Positions 53,770 to 64,000 of a stretch of 64,000 nucleotides of DNA are shown here, piece by piece (position 1 is the first letter of the stretch; each line of letters starts with the position of its first letter). This stretch comes from Emiliania huxleyi CCMP1516 (Eukaryota > Haptophyta > Isochrysidales > Noelaerhabdaceae): positions 183,607 through 247,606 of the forward strand of contig NW_005198611.1 in assembly GCF_000372725.1 (NCBI RefSeq). Direction: 5' to 3'. The notes under the pieces are model-generated. The model was not told where the DNA came from, did not search any database, and worked only from the letters and a program-made list of their open reading frames with translations. The position numbers were made by a program, and so were the translations under genes.

Positions 53770-55516
53770 ATGGCCGGCGAAAACCTCACCGCTGCGGAGC
53801 TACGCGCGCGCATCGAGGAGCAGCGCGCCCTGCAGGTCACCCTAAGGGAAGAGCGGGCCACCGCTACCCGCGAAATCGACGAGGCGAGGGAGCGGCAGCA
53901 GCTACGGCGTGAGATGGAGGGTATGATCCACATGAACGGTAAAATTCGAGAGTCAATTCGCCTCAAGCGGCACTTTCGCACTCGCATCGATAACGACGAA
54001 GCGGGGAACGTGGTTGTCGAGCAAACCGAGCAGGAGCCGAAGCAGCCCCCACCCGCCGCTCTGGCCAAAGAAACTGTGTCGTATGCGAGCGACGTGGTGA
54101 AGCGCGACTTTGTCTGGGAGGTGCAGGGCCTGTCCTGGCTCGAGCAGCAGCTCACTCAGGAGGAGCGCGAGTGCACCAACAGCCGAATCTTCCAGGTCGA
54201 CCCCTTGGACACCCAATCAAGGTACATGCTCGTCTTCAGCCCGCGCGGCGGCCACCTGAAGCACGAAACGGATGATGATGACGGGGCCTTCGAGGTGTTC
54301 GACGACGACCTCTGCGGCACCCTTGCGCTCATTCGCGCCGCGGACCACTACGGGACCAACCTGTGCTACCGCTTTTTCGTGCGGGACGCGAGCGGAGAAT
54401 TCCAGCCGCTGGGGGAGGCGACGCGTGTGGCTGTCTTTGCGCGCGAGGACCACGAGCGCGCCTGCTTCATTGGCGGTCCCAGCCTGCTTGAACAGTGAGT
54501 CGAAGGGGCTCTTTGGCCTGTCCTTCGACGAGCTTCTCGGCAGCGAGTGGGTCAAGGACAACTCGATCTGCTTCAAGGTTTGCATCGAGGAGGCTGCCAC
54601 GAAGGAGCACCCCAGCGAGGGGCTGGTTCGTGTGGGGCATCACGCACCGATCTACGAGCACGTTCCGCCGTCGGTCGAGGTGCCTCCCTCGACGCTGCAG
54701 GCCGACCTCCTCTCCCTCCTCACCGAGGGGCGCCACTCCGACATCACCATCGAGGCCGTCTACGGCGAGGCAGCACCTGTCACCTTCAGCGCGCACACTA
54801 ACATCCTCAGCCAGCGCAGCGACGTCTTCGCGGCCGCCTTTGCGCACGAGATGCGCGAGAGTGCCACGCGCACACTCACGGCGCCACAGAGCTTGGGACT
54901 CGCGGCCGAATGTCAGCGGTGCCTCGTCTTCACGCCTCCAGCTGTGGACAGGTGACCGACGTGCCGCCGCCAGCGCTCAAGGCGCTGCTGCACTTTCTGT
55001 ACACGGGCGACTTTGACGAGGTGCAAAAGGTGCTGCGCGAGGAGGGCTCGTCGGAGGGCTCATCGGGCGGCGCTGCCTCGGGCGGCGCCTCCTCTGGCGC
55101 GGCGGAGCAGAGCATCGCGCAGCTGCAGGCGGTGCTCGCCGCGGCGCACAAGTACGGCGTGCTGCGGCTGCTGCGGTGGGCGGAGGGGCAGCTGTGCCAC
55201 AAGCTGTCCTGCGAGATGGCGTGCTCGCTCCTCAGCCTCGCGCACGTGTACGGCGCCACCGAGCTCGAGCGCAACTGCCTCGCCTTCATGAAGGCAAACA
55301 TGGCGCAAGGTGAGAGAGGGCCAACGCAGGACGGATCACAGCCCGCCCGCACACATGAGTCGCATCACACCTCCGCCCCCTTCTCGCGCAGTTGTCAAGC
55401 GCGCCGACTTTGCGGCCCTCGCGCCTGAGGCTTTCGTCAAGTTCAACATGCATTGCGCGGGCGTCGACCCGGCGGAGGAGGAGCCGGGCCGCAAGCGCAA
55501 GCGCGCCGAGGAGTAG
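53770..55516 (+). CDS. MATH-BTB protein (SPOP/BPM-like CUL3 adaptor)
   Basis: Start at 53770 (MAGENLTAAELRARIEEQRA), giving an N-terminal coiled coil. MATH domain about residues 115-270 (DFVWEVQGLSWLEQQL, YMLVFSPRGGHL, CYRFFVRDASGEF, SEWVKDNSICFKVCIE). BTB domain: GRHSDITIEAV, FSAHTNILSQRSDVFAAAFA, VPPPALKALLHFLYTGDFDE, then the BACK-like helices. MATH-BTB proteins bring substrates to CUL3 ubiquitin ligases. Introns: 54881-54951 (GC-AG, after RTLT) and 55310-55391 (GT-AG). Near 54499 the MATH part changes frame by one base without a credible intron, either a slip or an assembly error. The C-terminus has a basic KRKRAEE that may be a nuclear localisation signal. Confidence 0.7.
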
Positions 55517-55935
55517 CCGGAGCTCGAGACTCGACATGAGAGAGAGAGAGAAAGAGAGAGAGTTTGTGTTGTGTGTGTGTCGTGTGCGCGCATAAATCCA
55601 TAAAACTTCTGATGCCACCCTGGGATGCCACATGCGTGACCTACTAGAAACTAGAAGTGAGTCCCCAACGAGCACGGGCGTGAAAACTGAAATCCCGTCT
55701 CTGCTCCGTTGGAGCCTCGACGCTCGACGACGTACGACGAGGATCGAGCTTCGAGGTGTGGTGTGTGGACGCGAGGCTATCTCCTCCGTTCTGCGTTCTT
55801 GGATGGAAAGTTCAACCGATGGCGATGGCGCGATGGTGTTACCCGCCGGCCCAGGGAGAGAGGCAGAGGGCCGCCGATCGCCCAGCCGATAAAGCTGAAA
55901 AAAGAAAAAAATATCGCACCGGTGGACGCTTGGCC
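55517..55935. other. Intergenic, (GA)n tract
   Basis: About 420 bp with a GAGAGAGA run at 55540-55562 and no gene seen. Confidence 0.4.
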
Positions 55936-58340
55936 ATGCTTTTGCGCTCCCACGCCAGCGCGCTCGCCGCCCTCTCTCTCGCCTGCTGCCCGAGCGTGCG
56001 GTCGGCGCCGCACTCGCACAACGAATGGGCGGTCGTCTTTGATGGCGGATCGACCGGCACGCGCGTCTACGTCTATGAGTACACGCTCGTGCCGGGCGGG
56101 CTGCCGTCTCTGCACGCCGAGAAGGCGTGGAACCTGAAGGTCAAGCCTGGCCTGAGCTCCTTCAGCGACCGGCCGAGGGAGGTTGGCTCCGGCTATCTCA
56201 CGAGCCTACTCGACTTTGCTGCGGGCATCGTGCCGCGCACAAAGCAAGCGCGCGCCAAGGTGCTGCTGCGAGCGACGGCGGGGATGCGGCTCGTGCCTAC
56301 CGAGGCGGCGGAGGTCATCTACGACTCGCTCTTCGCGGCGGTCCGGGCGCACGGAGCCTTCCAGCCCGAGCGCTCGCTGTTCGGCACCCTGTCTGGCGAG
56401 GACGAGGGCGTCTTTGGCTGGCTGTCGGTGAACCAGCTGCTGGTCTCGGCGGAGCGGCTCCCGGCCTCCAAGCTCGGCCAGGTGGGCGCGCTCGACCTCG
56501 GCGGCGGCTCCACACAGATCACCTTTGCGACCGCGCGCGGCGCCGCCGCCGCCGCGTCGGCGCCGCTGCCTGGCCGGGAGGTGCCTGCCGTCGCACCTGC
56601 CGTCGCACCCTCGCAGTCGTCCGGCTGCGCGGCGCGTCTCTTCAGGCGTCGGCGTGCGAGCAGGTGCCTGTCTTCACGCACTCGCACCTCGGGTTCGGCA
56701 ACAAGCAGGCGCTCGCCGCACTGAGCGAGCAAGAGGCAGCGGACTGCTTCGCCGGCGGACGCGCGACGAGGATTGTGGGACCGGGAGGTGCCGAGAGTGT
56801 AGGCGGCGGCTTGCCTCGCAGCGGGCTCCAACGCGTCTTGGGAGCCGGACCGGCGGTGGGAGATTGGGGCCCGCGGCGTGCGGCAGCCTGCTCGGCGCGA
56901 GGCGGCGGCGGCGCCTCTTCACGGCTGCAGCTGTGAACAGGCGGCGCGCGGCTGGTAGCCGGCCGTGGGGATTCGGCCGCGTGCGAGGCGGGCGTGCAGC
57001 GCGTGCTGAAGCGACTCGAGCCGCACGGCGAGCGCCAGGGGAGAGCGAGGGAGGGAGGGAGGAGAGAAGCAGTAGCCATGTGCGGAGATTGCCCTCTCTC
57101 TCTGCGGCGCCAGGGCAAGGAGGTGAGAGCCGCCGCTTCCCTCCTCGCCTCCTCCCTCCTCGCCGCCTCCCTCCTCGCCTCCTCCCTCCTCGCCGCCCCT
57201 CTCCTCGTCCTCCCTCCTCGCCGCCCCCGGGCCTTAGCCCGACAGGCCGCTCGCCGCGCAGGGCAGCCCGCCCCGAGCGGCCCCTTTGTGGGGATGTCCC
57301 TCTTCTACTATGCCATCCACTTTGCCGCCGCCGCGGGCCACATCCCCGAGCGCAGCAACGGCGCGCCTGCCTCGACCCGCCAGCCTCTCCTCTCGAGCCT
57401 CTCCTCTCTGAGGGCCCCTCCTCGGGACGGCCCTGCGCTTCCCTGCAGGCGCCTACTCGCTCCGCGAGCTTCGGGCCGCGGCGCGCGCACTCTGCGCTGA
57501 GAACGGGCCACGCGTTTGGAGGCCGGGCGGCGGCGCTGTGAGCAGCGTCTCTTCACAGCTGTGCGTGTGAACAGGCCGAGGCTCGAGGCGAGGATGGCTG
57601 GCGTCGACCCGCTCACGCCGACGGACGCCATCCGCTGGCGCTGCTCCGCCCGCGCAGGCCCGCCTCTCTCCCTCACGAGCGGAGGGCGAGGCCCTTCTGT
57701 TCTCCGCCAGGCGCTGCTTCGACCTGACGTACGCGACTTCGCTGCTCACGCACGGGTACGGCTTCAGCGAGCAGGCGTCTGAGGTCGCCTTCCTCGGGGA
57801 GATTGCGGGCGCCGAGGCGCGAGCTCCCGCCCCAGCGGGAGGGAGGGGAGGGGGGAGGGGGGGCGGGAGGGGGGAGGGGGGAGGGGGGGGAGGGAGGGGT
57901 TCGTGGGCCGCGGAGTCTCTCGCTCTGAGCCGCCTCAAAGCTGAGCACCTTTCGCTCCGCCTCCTCCTCGCGCCTCAGCCGGCTGCCTGCCATGCACCTG
58001 ATTAGCAGGTCTCATGCCCCCCCTCGCTCGCTCGCGCCCGACCGCGCAGGTGGAGTGGACGCGCGGCGCGCTCCTCGCGCATCTGATGGGCGGCAGCAGC
58101 GGCGCGGGTGCGGAGAAGAAGGCCGGCGGCGCCAAGGGGCGCGGCAATCTCTCCGAGACCGGGCCGAACCGCGTCGCCGTCGTCTTTGGCGTCGTCCTCG
58201 CGGCAGCCGCTTGCGTGCTGCTGTTGCGGCGCCAGGACGTGGTCGCGCGGCGGCGTGTCGGGCACCCGCCTTACGGAATGATTGAGAAGGTTGACTCGTC
58301 CGGCGACGACATTGCGGCCGAGCCCCGGTTCACATTGTAG
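55936..58340 (+). CDS. GDA1/CD39-family apyrase (nucleoside di/triphosphatase), membrane-anchored
   Basis: Start at 55936 with a signal peptide (MLLRSHASALAALSLACC). Apyrase conserved regions in order: ACR1 VVFDGGSTGTRVYVYEY, ACR2 LLRATAGMRLV, ACR3 GEDEGVFGWLSVN, ACR4 LDLGGGSTQITFA. Later exons carry VFTHSHLGFGNKQAL, FVGMSLFYYAIHF, CFDLTYATSLLTHGYGF and ACR5-like VEWTRGALLAHL. A C-terminal transmembrane helix follows (VAVVFGVVLAAAACVLLL) in the last exon, 58050-58340. It hydrolyses NTPs and NDPs in the secretory lumen or outside the cell, for example in Golgi UDP recycling or nucleotide scavenging. Several introns between about 56580 and 58049; exon borders are approximate. The key Glu in ACR3 and the ACR1/4 glycine loops are intact. 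Confidence 0.82.
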
Positions 58341-59096
58341 AGGACGAGCGTGATGGCCGAGTGCGGGTGTGCTCGAGCTGGCGTGCCTTGGTGCGCTGGT
58401 GCACACCACGCGCCGGCACGCCGTGGACCACGGGATTAGAGAGTCAGAGAGAGACGCGACACGACGAAGGGTGTGATGTCGAAAGGAGCTAAGTAGGGCA
58501 ATGTGTGGACTCAACTCACACGCGACTGCCACATGTTGTTGAAGATGTGTTTGAAGTGTTGCGTGTCGGGTGTGTCGCTCTCGCGTGTGTCGGGCCGCGA
58601 TCGGGGGTTCGGGTTCAGACCATTGGATGTGTGCCTCAGTATACGGTACTCGCGGTACTTCTACGTGTGAATGTCACAGCGCTCACACACTTGTCGCGCG
58701 GGCAGGCTGGCGCCCCGCCGGAATAAAGAAAACGCAAACGCCAAATGCAGCAACAATATGCTCATGTGGTCATGAATTTAGCGCGCACAAAATTCCAACG
58801 ACGAGATAACACACGTTGTTGGTGTTGTAGATCGGTCCTAGATCTGGTCTAGTGTCTCTTACGCGACGTACGAGTCTCTAGATGTAGTCGGATTCGCGAC
58901 ACGCGACTCACTCTGCCCGAAAACTCTGGCGTTGCTAATTGCTTGTCTGGCGGTCGATCTCTGTGCGGTCTGTCTGTCCGTTCTCGAATGTCCGTGGACC
59001 GTGCTTGCGCTTCTCTGGGCCCGGGGGCGGCGGGGCCCCAAACCTCGAGGGCCAAACGCGAGAGACGCGCACTCCCTCATGACGCCTCAACACCCC

Positions 59097-59135
<39 letters not shown>

Positions 59136-59490
59136 ACGTTGGAGCCAGGTGTGGTGTGGACGCGAGAATAGCCCCGCCGTTCATGGAGGCAACCGATGCG
59201 AGTCGACTGGTGTGTGTCGTCGTGATTTCGAGAGAGAGAGAGATTTACAAGCCAACAAGAATCGTGGTTTCCTATCAAGAATACTCACTCACACACACCC
59301 CTCCTGCTTGAGCGCACAGGCCTTTAGGCCCGCGAGTAGCCCCTCCCCATCCCCGCGGCCTCTCCGGGGCACGCACCTCACCCTCTCTCGTAGACACACA
59401 GCACACCCTCTCGCACTACATCTCGACAGGAAGCGCATCCGTGAACAGCCCCTGTCCTCTCTTCCCTCGAGATCAGACAAACACAAAAAC
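58341..59490. other. Intergenic with (TG)n at 59099-59132
   Basis: 1.15 kb without a supported gene. It holds a (TG)n microsatellite, a GAGAGAGAGAGATTTACAAG motif (59232-59252) related to other intergenic copies, and the dispersed repeat 59318-59405. Confidence 0.5.
59318..59405 (+). repeat. Dispersed ~85-bp repeat, partner of 5395-5483
   Basis: GGCCCGCGAGTAG, CCCATCCCC, GGCCTC, GCACCTCA and CCTCTC appear in the same order as at 5395-5483. It ends about 85 bp before the chromatin gene start. Confidence 0.5.
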
Positions 59491-62422
59491 ATGGGCTTCC
59501 GTCGCACGGCCGCCTCCTCCGGCGCCTCAAGCGGGCCGGGCAGCGTCCCCGCCGAAGACCTCCGCTTCGCGTCCACCGCGGTGCTCGAGCAGGCGCCCGC
59601 CGCGCCGCCGCGCCGCCCGCCGCGCCGCCGCAAGCCGGAGCCGCAGCGCAAAGCACTGTGCACAGACACATGGTTCTCGCAGCGGAGAGCGCGAGCCGCG
59701 CGCGAGTTCCCGCGCGTCCCCTCACCGTACGCGCCTTCCCACTCCGCCGTCCTCCGGCCCGCAGGTCGCAGCCGAGTGCAGCGAGATGCCCGAGCAGGAA
59801 GTCGTGCCGGCCGAGGGAACGGCCTCTGGCGGCAACGGCTCGTCCACGCCGTGGGCGAGCAGCTCCGACCCGGAGAGCAAGGCGGACGCGGAGGCGTCGC
59901 AGGCCTCCGTCGCGCCGGACACCGTCGCTGCCGGCGAGGCGGCGGGCGGCGTCGGCGAGGAGGAGCCCGAGGCGCCCTCGTCGCAGGTCCCAGAGGTCGT
60001 CGAGACGGACGTCGAGGAGCACGAGGACGACGAGGACGGCGACGGAGAGGTCGATCCCGCGGCGAGGCCCGCGCCCGCAGGCTCGCCGGCGCCGATCCCG
60101 GAGGTTGTCGAGACGGACGTCGAGGAGCACGAGGGCGACGAGAAGGAGGCGCCGCCGAGCGACCCCTTTTCCATGCCCGAGAGCGAGCCAGTCCACCCGC
60201 CGCCGGCCGCGGCCGCCCCGCCGGGAGAGGGGACGTTGTCGCCGCCGCCGCCTCGCCGTCGGGGCCTGCACCAGCCAGCGGTCCGCACCGCGCCGGCGGC
60301 GCGCAAGAGGCCCACGCCCGCTCCCGCCACCCCGTCGGCCGCTCACGCGGCGCTGACCGAGGCGTCGCTCGAGGGCGACGCGCCGGCCGAGGAGGAGGGC
60401 GACGGGCCCACGCCGAGCGCGGCCCCGCCCGTCCGCCGCAAGCTCGACTCCAAGCCGCGCAAGCTGGGCCAGCCCTCTGGAGCGGCCAAGTCAAAGCCGA
60501 CGCCGCAGCGCAAGCCGGGGGAGAAGCCGCGTGCACAAAAGTCGCGCGGCGAGGGCGCTGCGTCCGAGCCAAAGAAGAAGAAGGCGAAGAAGGACCCGGA
60601 CGCGCCGAAGGGGGCGCTCTCGGCGTACATGCTCTGGTCGATGCAGGAGCGCAAGTCGGATGCCTACGCCGGCATGAAGGTGCCCGAGGCGGGCAAGGCG
60701 CTCGGCGCGGCGTGGAAGACGATGGACGAGGCGGCGAGGGCGCCGTGGGTCGAGGCGTCGAAGGAGGACCACGCGCGGCACGCTCGCGAGATGGCGAGCT
60801 ACGTGCCCAGCCCCGAGTACGCGCGCGCTCAGGCCGCCGCGCCCAAGGCGCGCTCCGGCAGCTCCGGCGGCGCCAAGAAGGCGGCGACGCCCGCCTCGCG
60901 CGGAGGCGGCAAGGGCGCGGCCGCGTCGGCCGCGAGCAAGAAGAGCGCCGCCGGCCGCAAGCGCAAGGCTCTGGCTCGAGGCGACGCGGACTCGTCCGAC
61001 GACGAGGCCACCCCTTCCAAGCTCGCCTTCTCTCCCCCGCCGCCGCTCGCGGACGCGCCGCCGCCAATGCTGGAGGACGTCCGGCTGCTGCCAAAGGAGC
61101 GTGCCCCCATGCGCGCGCTCAAGCTCAAGGCGCGCGGCGCGCCTCGCCGGACCTCGCCCGCCCCCTCCATGAGCTCTGAGCCTGCCTCGGGCCGCGGCGC
61201 CGCCCGCCGCGCCCTCGCCCCGCTCTCCACCCCCTCCTCCGCGCCGCAGGTTGGCGCGAGGGTGGCGTGGGTCCCGCAGTGCTACAACGAGTTTGCAAAG
61301 CGCTACGAGGCGGAGCTGGACGCGCTCCAGCTGGTGATCGACGTGCCGGCCGACCTGCTCGAGAGCCCCGCCGACGGCACCGCGCACTGCGCCGAGATCA
61401 TCGCCATCCACCCCGCCGAGACGGAGGGGTGGGAGCTGCTCACTCTCCGCGGCGTCCCGTTCGGCGGCGGGTCCGGCGCGAGCGAGGGGGCAGAGTACTG
61501 CCTGCCGTACGTGCCGCGCCGGCTCTGCGACGTGGACCAGCACGTTTGCGCGCTCAAGGAGTACCTCGCCTCGCGCGAGCGCGCCCTCTCCGCCTCGGCG
61601 TCTCCGCACGTGCGCGTGCCCTTTGCCGCGCCAGACAGCGAGGGCGAGGAGGAGCTGTGGGAGGGGCGGGTGTGGAGCCGCAAGCCCTTCGACGCCCTCA
61701 ACTACCCCGACTCGCTCTACCGCTGCCTCAACTGCGTGTGGTACGTCGCCTCCCCCCGCGAGCACGAGGGGGCGTCGATCCAGCCGCTGTGGGTCTTTGA
61801 CGAGGAGCAGACGGACAACCAGGCACCCGAACGCTCCGCCCCCCCTCTCTCGAGTCGGCGGACACCGAGCCGCGCGCCCCGCCCATCCCGCCATCAGGTG
61901 AGCCCGTGGGAGGCGCTCCCGAGCGACACGCACGGCCGCTGGTCCAAGCTGAACCCTCCGCTCGCAAAGCTGGTCGACCAGCTGCGCGTCGACCGCGACA
62001 CCTACTCCAAGCTGGTGCCCGCCTCCGAGTCGCTCGAGATCACGGACGCGCTCGCCGGCCAGGCGGGCGCCAGCGGAGCCGCGCTCGAGCGCCTCCGCCA
62101 GGACACCTTTCTGCGCGTGCTCAAGCGCCTCCAGAGCAGCGAGCCCGGCCGGTACTTCCAGCCGCCCGTGCCGGCAGACGAGGTCGAGTACTACCGGCAG
62201 GTGGACCGCCCGATGTGCCTGGCCGCGGTCCAGTCGGGGCTGGAGGGGTCCAAGTACGCCTCGTGGGCCGCCTTCGAGGCGGACGTCGTGCTCATCTACG
62301 GCAATGCCATGGAGTTCAACGAGGAGGACTCGCTCCCCTTCTACCTGGCGCAGATGCTCGAGCACGAGTTCAACGAGGCCAAGGAGCTCGTCCGGCAGGC
62401 GCTGCCGGCCGTGCTCGAGTGA
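59491..62422 (+). CDS. HMG-box and bromodomain chromatin protein (BRWD/PHIP-like middle region)
   Basis: The start at 59491 (MGFRRTAASSGASSGPGSVP) is followed by an intron ending GCAG at 59764, after which one open frame runs to 62422, about 960 aa in all. An acidic N-terminal part has a duplicated EVVETDVEEHE segment. HMG box about residues 345-415 (DPDAPKGALSAYMLWSMQER, AAWKTMDEAARAPWVEA). Then a KR-rich linker, a region with RVAWVPQCYNEFAKRYEAEL and NYPDSLYRCLNCVWYV that recalls the segment before the BRWD/PHIP bromodomains, and a C-terminal bromodomain-like helix bundle (FLRVLKRLQSSEPGRYFQPP, VDRPMCLAAVQSGL, YGNAMEFNEEDSLPF), where the acetyl-lysine Asn is probably that in GNAMEFN. It would bind DNA and acetylated histones in the nucleus. 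A further intron near 61840-61896 is possible. Confidence 0.75.
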
Positions 62423-62984
62423 GCGACACGCGCGCTCAGGGCGCGGGGGAGAGGCCGCGCCGCGAGAGCAGCACGGGATGGCGAGGGAGTGCCGCTGTTC
62501 GTCTCGCACAGCGCGAGAGACACGTTCTCAGATCTCGCCGAGAGTGACACTGCTGTCTCGCTCGTGTCTGCTGAGCCCGACTCACTGAGTCCAAAACCAG
62601 AGCGCAAGACGAGCAGAACTGTCACGGATCCGTGAGTGTGTTGTCAGAAGCGACTTGCCCTAGTTGAATCGCGAGTTTTGCTGGCGAGTGGAGGCGTGTG
62701 TTTGGTGTCTCTTGCGACGCCGCTCTGCCGAAAGCATGAACGGGTCGGTGAAGGACGCAGCACCAGCAGATCAATATCAATAGTTACAGGGGCGAGAATC
62801 AATCTTTCCCGGGTGCCTTACAAACCAGCAGACATAAGTGAGAAGAGATACCCCCTCGGCCTCGGCTCTCGACGCGCACCGTCCACCGACACACGGCGCG
62901 CACTAACAGAGGACTAGTCAGCAGAGCGCCCACACTCAATCAATACATTCCGACGTTTCAGCGGGGTGGCCGTGGACCTGTGTT
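62423..62984. other. Convergent intergenic region, nothing recognised
   Basis: 560 bp between two convergent genes. AT-richer at 62765-62830. No gene. Confidence 0.5.
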
Positions 62985-64000
62985 TTATGGCCTCTCCTCC
63001 TCGAGCCCCTCGAGGCTCGCCGCACTCGCGCGGCGGGAGAGGCTTCCCCGCGCCGCAGCCTGGAGCCGGGTCGCTGCGTCAGTCTGCTGTGCCGACGGCA
63101 CGAGCCCGTCAAACAGCTCCAGCAGCCTCGTTATCACGGTCGGCTGCCTGGGCGGCTTGTTGCCCTGCAGCTGATCGAGCAGCTTCGCGCTGCTGCTGGC
63201 GCTGGAGGCTTGGTCGGTGCCCGCCGTGTCGGTGTGCACGCTCTCCTCCTCGAGGTGGCGGATCACCTCACTCGCGCGGCTGTGGCCGGCGGCCAGGGCC
63301 TTGCGCCGCGAGGCGGCGGTCTTGGCGCCCGGCTCCGAGTGTGGGTGCAGCCGGGACGTCACCTTGGCGGGCGGCGACAGCCTCGCTCCGCCCGTGGACT
63401 GGCTCGCGGCGGGGCGGGAGGGCTCGAGCGGCGTCTTGATTGGGTGGCACGACGGGGGGCCGGACTTGGACGAGCCCGACCGGGCCTCCTCCTCCTCCTC
63501 CTCCTCCCCCTCCTCCTGCGGGCCTGCGGGGAGGGGACTCCCGAGCTGCAGCCAGCTGCTCTGCGCTGCGGCGGGCCCCTTGACGTGCGGGTCCGCCTCG
63601 GCGCACGTCGCCTTGCGCCTCTTGCGCCGCGTCTCGACCTGCTGCGCGCGGCGCGTCGCCTTTGCGGTCGAGGCGAAGCCGACCCACCGCTCGAGGTAGT
63701 GGTGCGCCTACGGAGGGTTCGGGGACGGGTCAGGGAAGGCTCTCCGTGCCGACCTTGCCGCTCGAGGGAGTGTGGAGGGAGGTGCGGCCTTATGCGGAGC
63801 CATCCCTCGCGCGATGCTCGCGCGGTTGTAGCCGCCCCGAGCCGCCTCGAAGCCCCACTTTGGCCTGACGAGCGCGACGCCGCCCGAGGAGACGTAGGCG
63901 AAGGTGCCCGTCTCCGCCGCCTCGGGAGGCAGGTAGAGGTCCTCCGCCAGCGCGGAGATCTGCTTGTACGCCCGGCGTAGCACCCACAGCACAGCCACCG
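62985..64000 (-). CDS. Partial gene, IQ-like C-terminus; continues beyond the right end
   Basis: Two exons are visible. The first extends from the window edge to the CGC before a GC donor at about 63825 and reads VLWVLRRAYKQISALAEDLY, then FAYVSSGGVALVRPKWGFE. After the acceptor at 63708 the next exon (63707-62985) reads AHHYLERWVGFASTAKATRR, an acidic glutamate run, a Ser/Pro-rich linker and LQAAARGSLSRRASAASLEG before the stop, an IQ-like helix. Only the last roughly 300 residues are present. No catalytic domain is seen. It could be a cytoskeletal or calmodulin-binding protein. Confidence 0.55.

Noticed and set aside
59289-62509. 601- and 672-residue minus-strand frames
   Set aside because: Antisense to the HMG/bromodomain gene; no start context or domain.

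Overview
The window is nuclear DNA of a GC-rich, intron-bearing, flagellated alga, most likely a haptophyte (prymnesiophyte). Evidence: the first 92 bases are the reverse complement of the 5' end of an 18S rRNA, and as far as I remember the AAGCGACTATACTG stretch in its first helices is haptophyte-like. A plastid-type S1 protein carries a signal-peptide-like presequence with an AF motif, as in red-lineage secondary plastids. A dynein regulatory complex gene (DRC2/CCDC65) implies a flagellum. Many introns have GC-AG, and apparently GA-AG, borders.

Layout. 0-3 kb: 18S 5' end (minus strand) and G-rich rDNA spacer, so this is the border of an rDNA unit with unique DNA. 3.7-6.9 kb: a short-chain dehydrogenase (five recognisable exons), a 470-bp MITE-like element and the first two exons of DRC2. 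6.9-15.2 kb: a lower-GC insertion. It has paired direct repeats, then a fossil Polinton-like/virophage-like element with a TVpol-type polymerase and superfamily 3 helicase region, three further small ORFs, one mid-sized ORF, G-rich inverted repeats and a GGTWACC iteron cluster. No capsid gene is visible. 16.8-18.3 kb: a Crypton-like (Ndc10-type) tyrosine recombinase gene. 19-27 kb: a short SDR relic, plastid S1 protein, cytochrome P450, a thioredoxin-domain membrane protein and an SbmA/ABCD-like ABC transporter. 27-33 kb: F-box/ankyrin protein, small ORF, secreted His-repeat protein, F-box/beta-propeller-like protein, palindromic tandem repeats and an IQ-motif protein. 33.5-49 kb: ligase IV-like DNA ligase with an extra N-terminal module, GH31 glucosidase, a lineage-specific nuclease-like gene with an in-frame stop, LURP-one-like protein and a tandem-fused pyrophosphate-type phosphofructokinase. 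49.5-64 kb: ankyrin protein, DUF3754-like protein, MATH-BTB adaptor, apyrase, HMG-box/bromodomain protein and a partial minus-strand gene running off the right end.

The genes do not form a pathway; this is an ordinary eukaryotic gene neighbourhood. The most striking shared feature is the introns. Many are 50-130 bp, carry internal tandem repeats, and are bordered on both sides by imperfect copies of the same exon sequence. This looks like recent intron gain by duplication or introner insertion, often with GC or GA donors. Several host genes also have single-base frame slips in G/C runs, which may be assembly errors.
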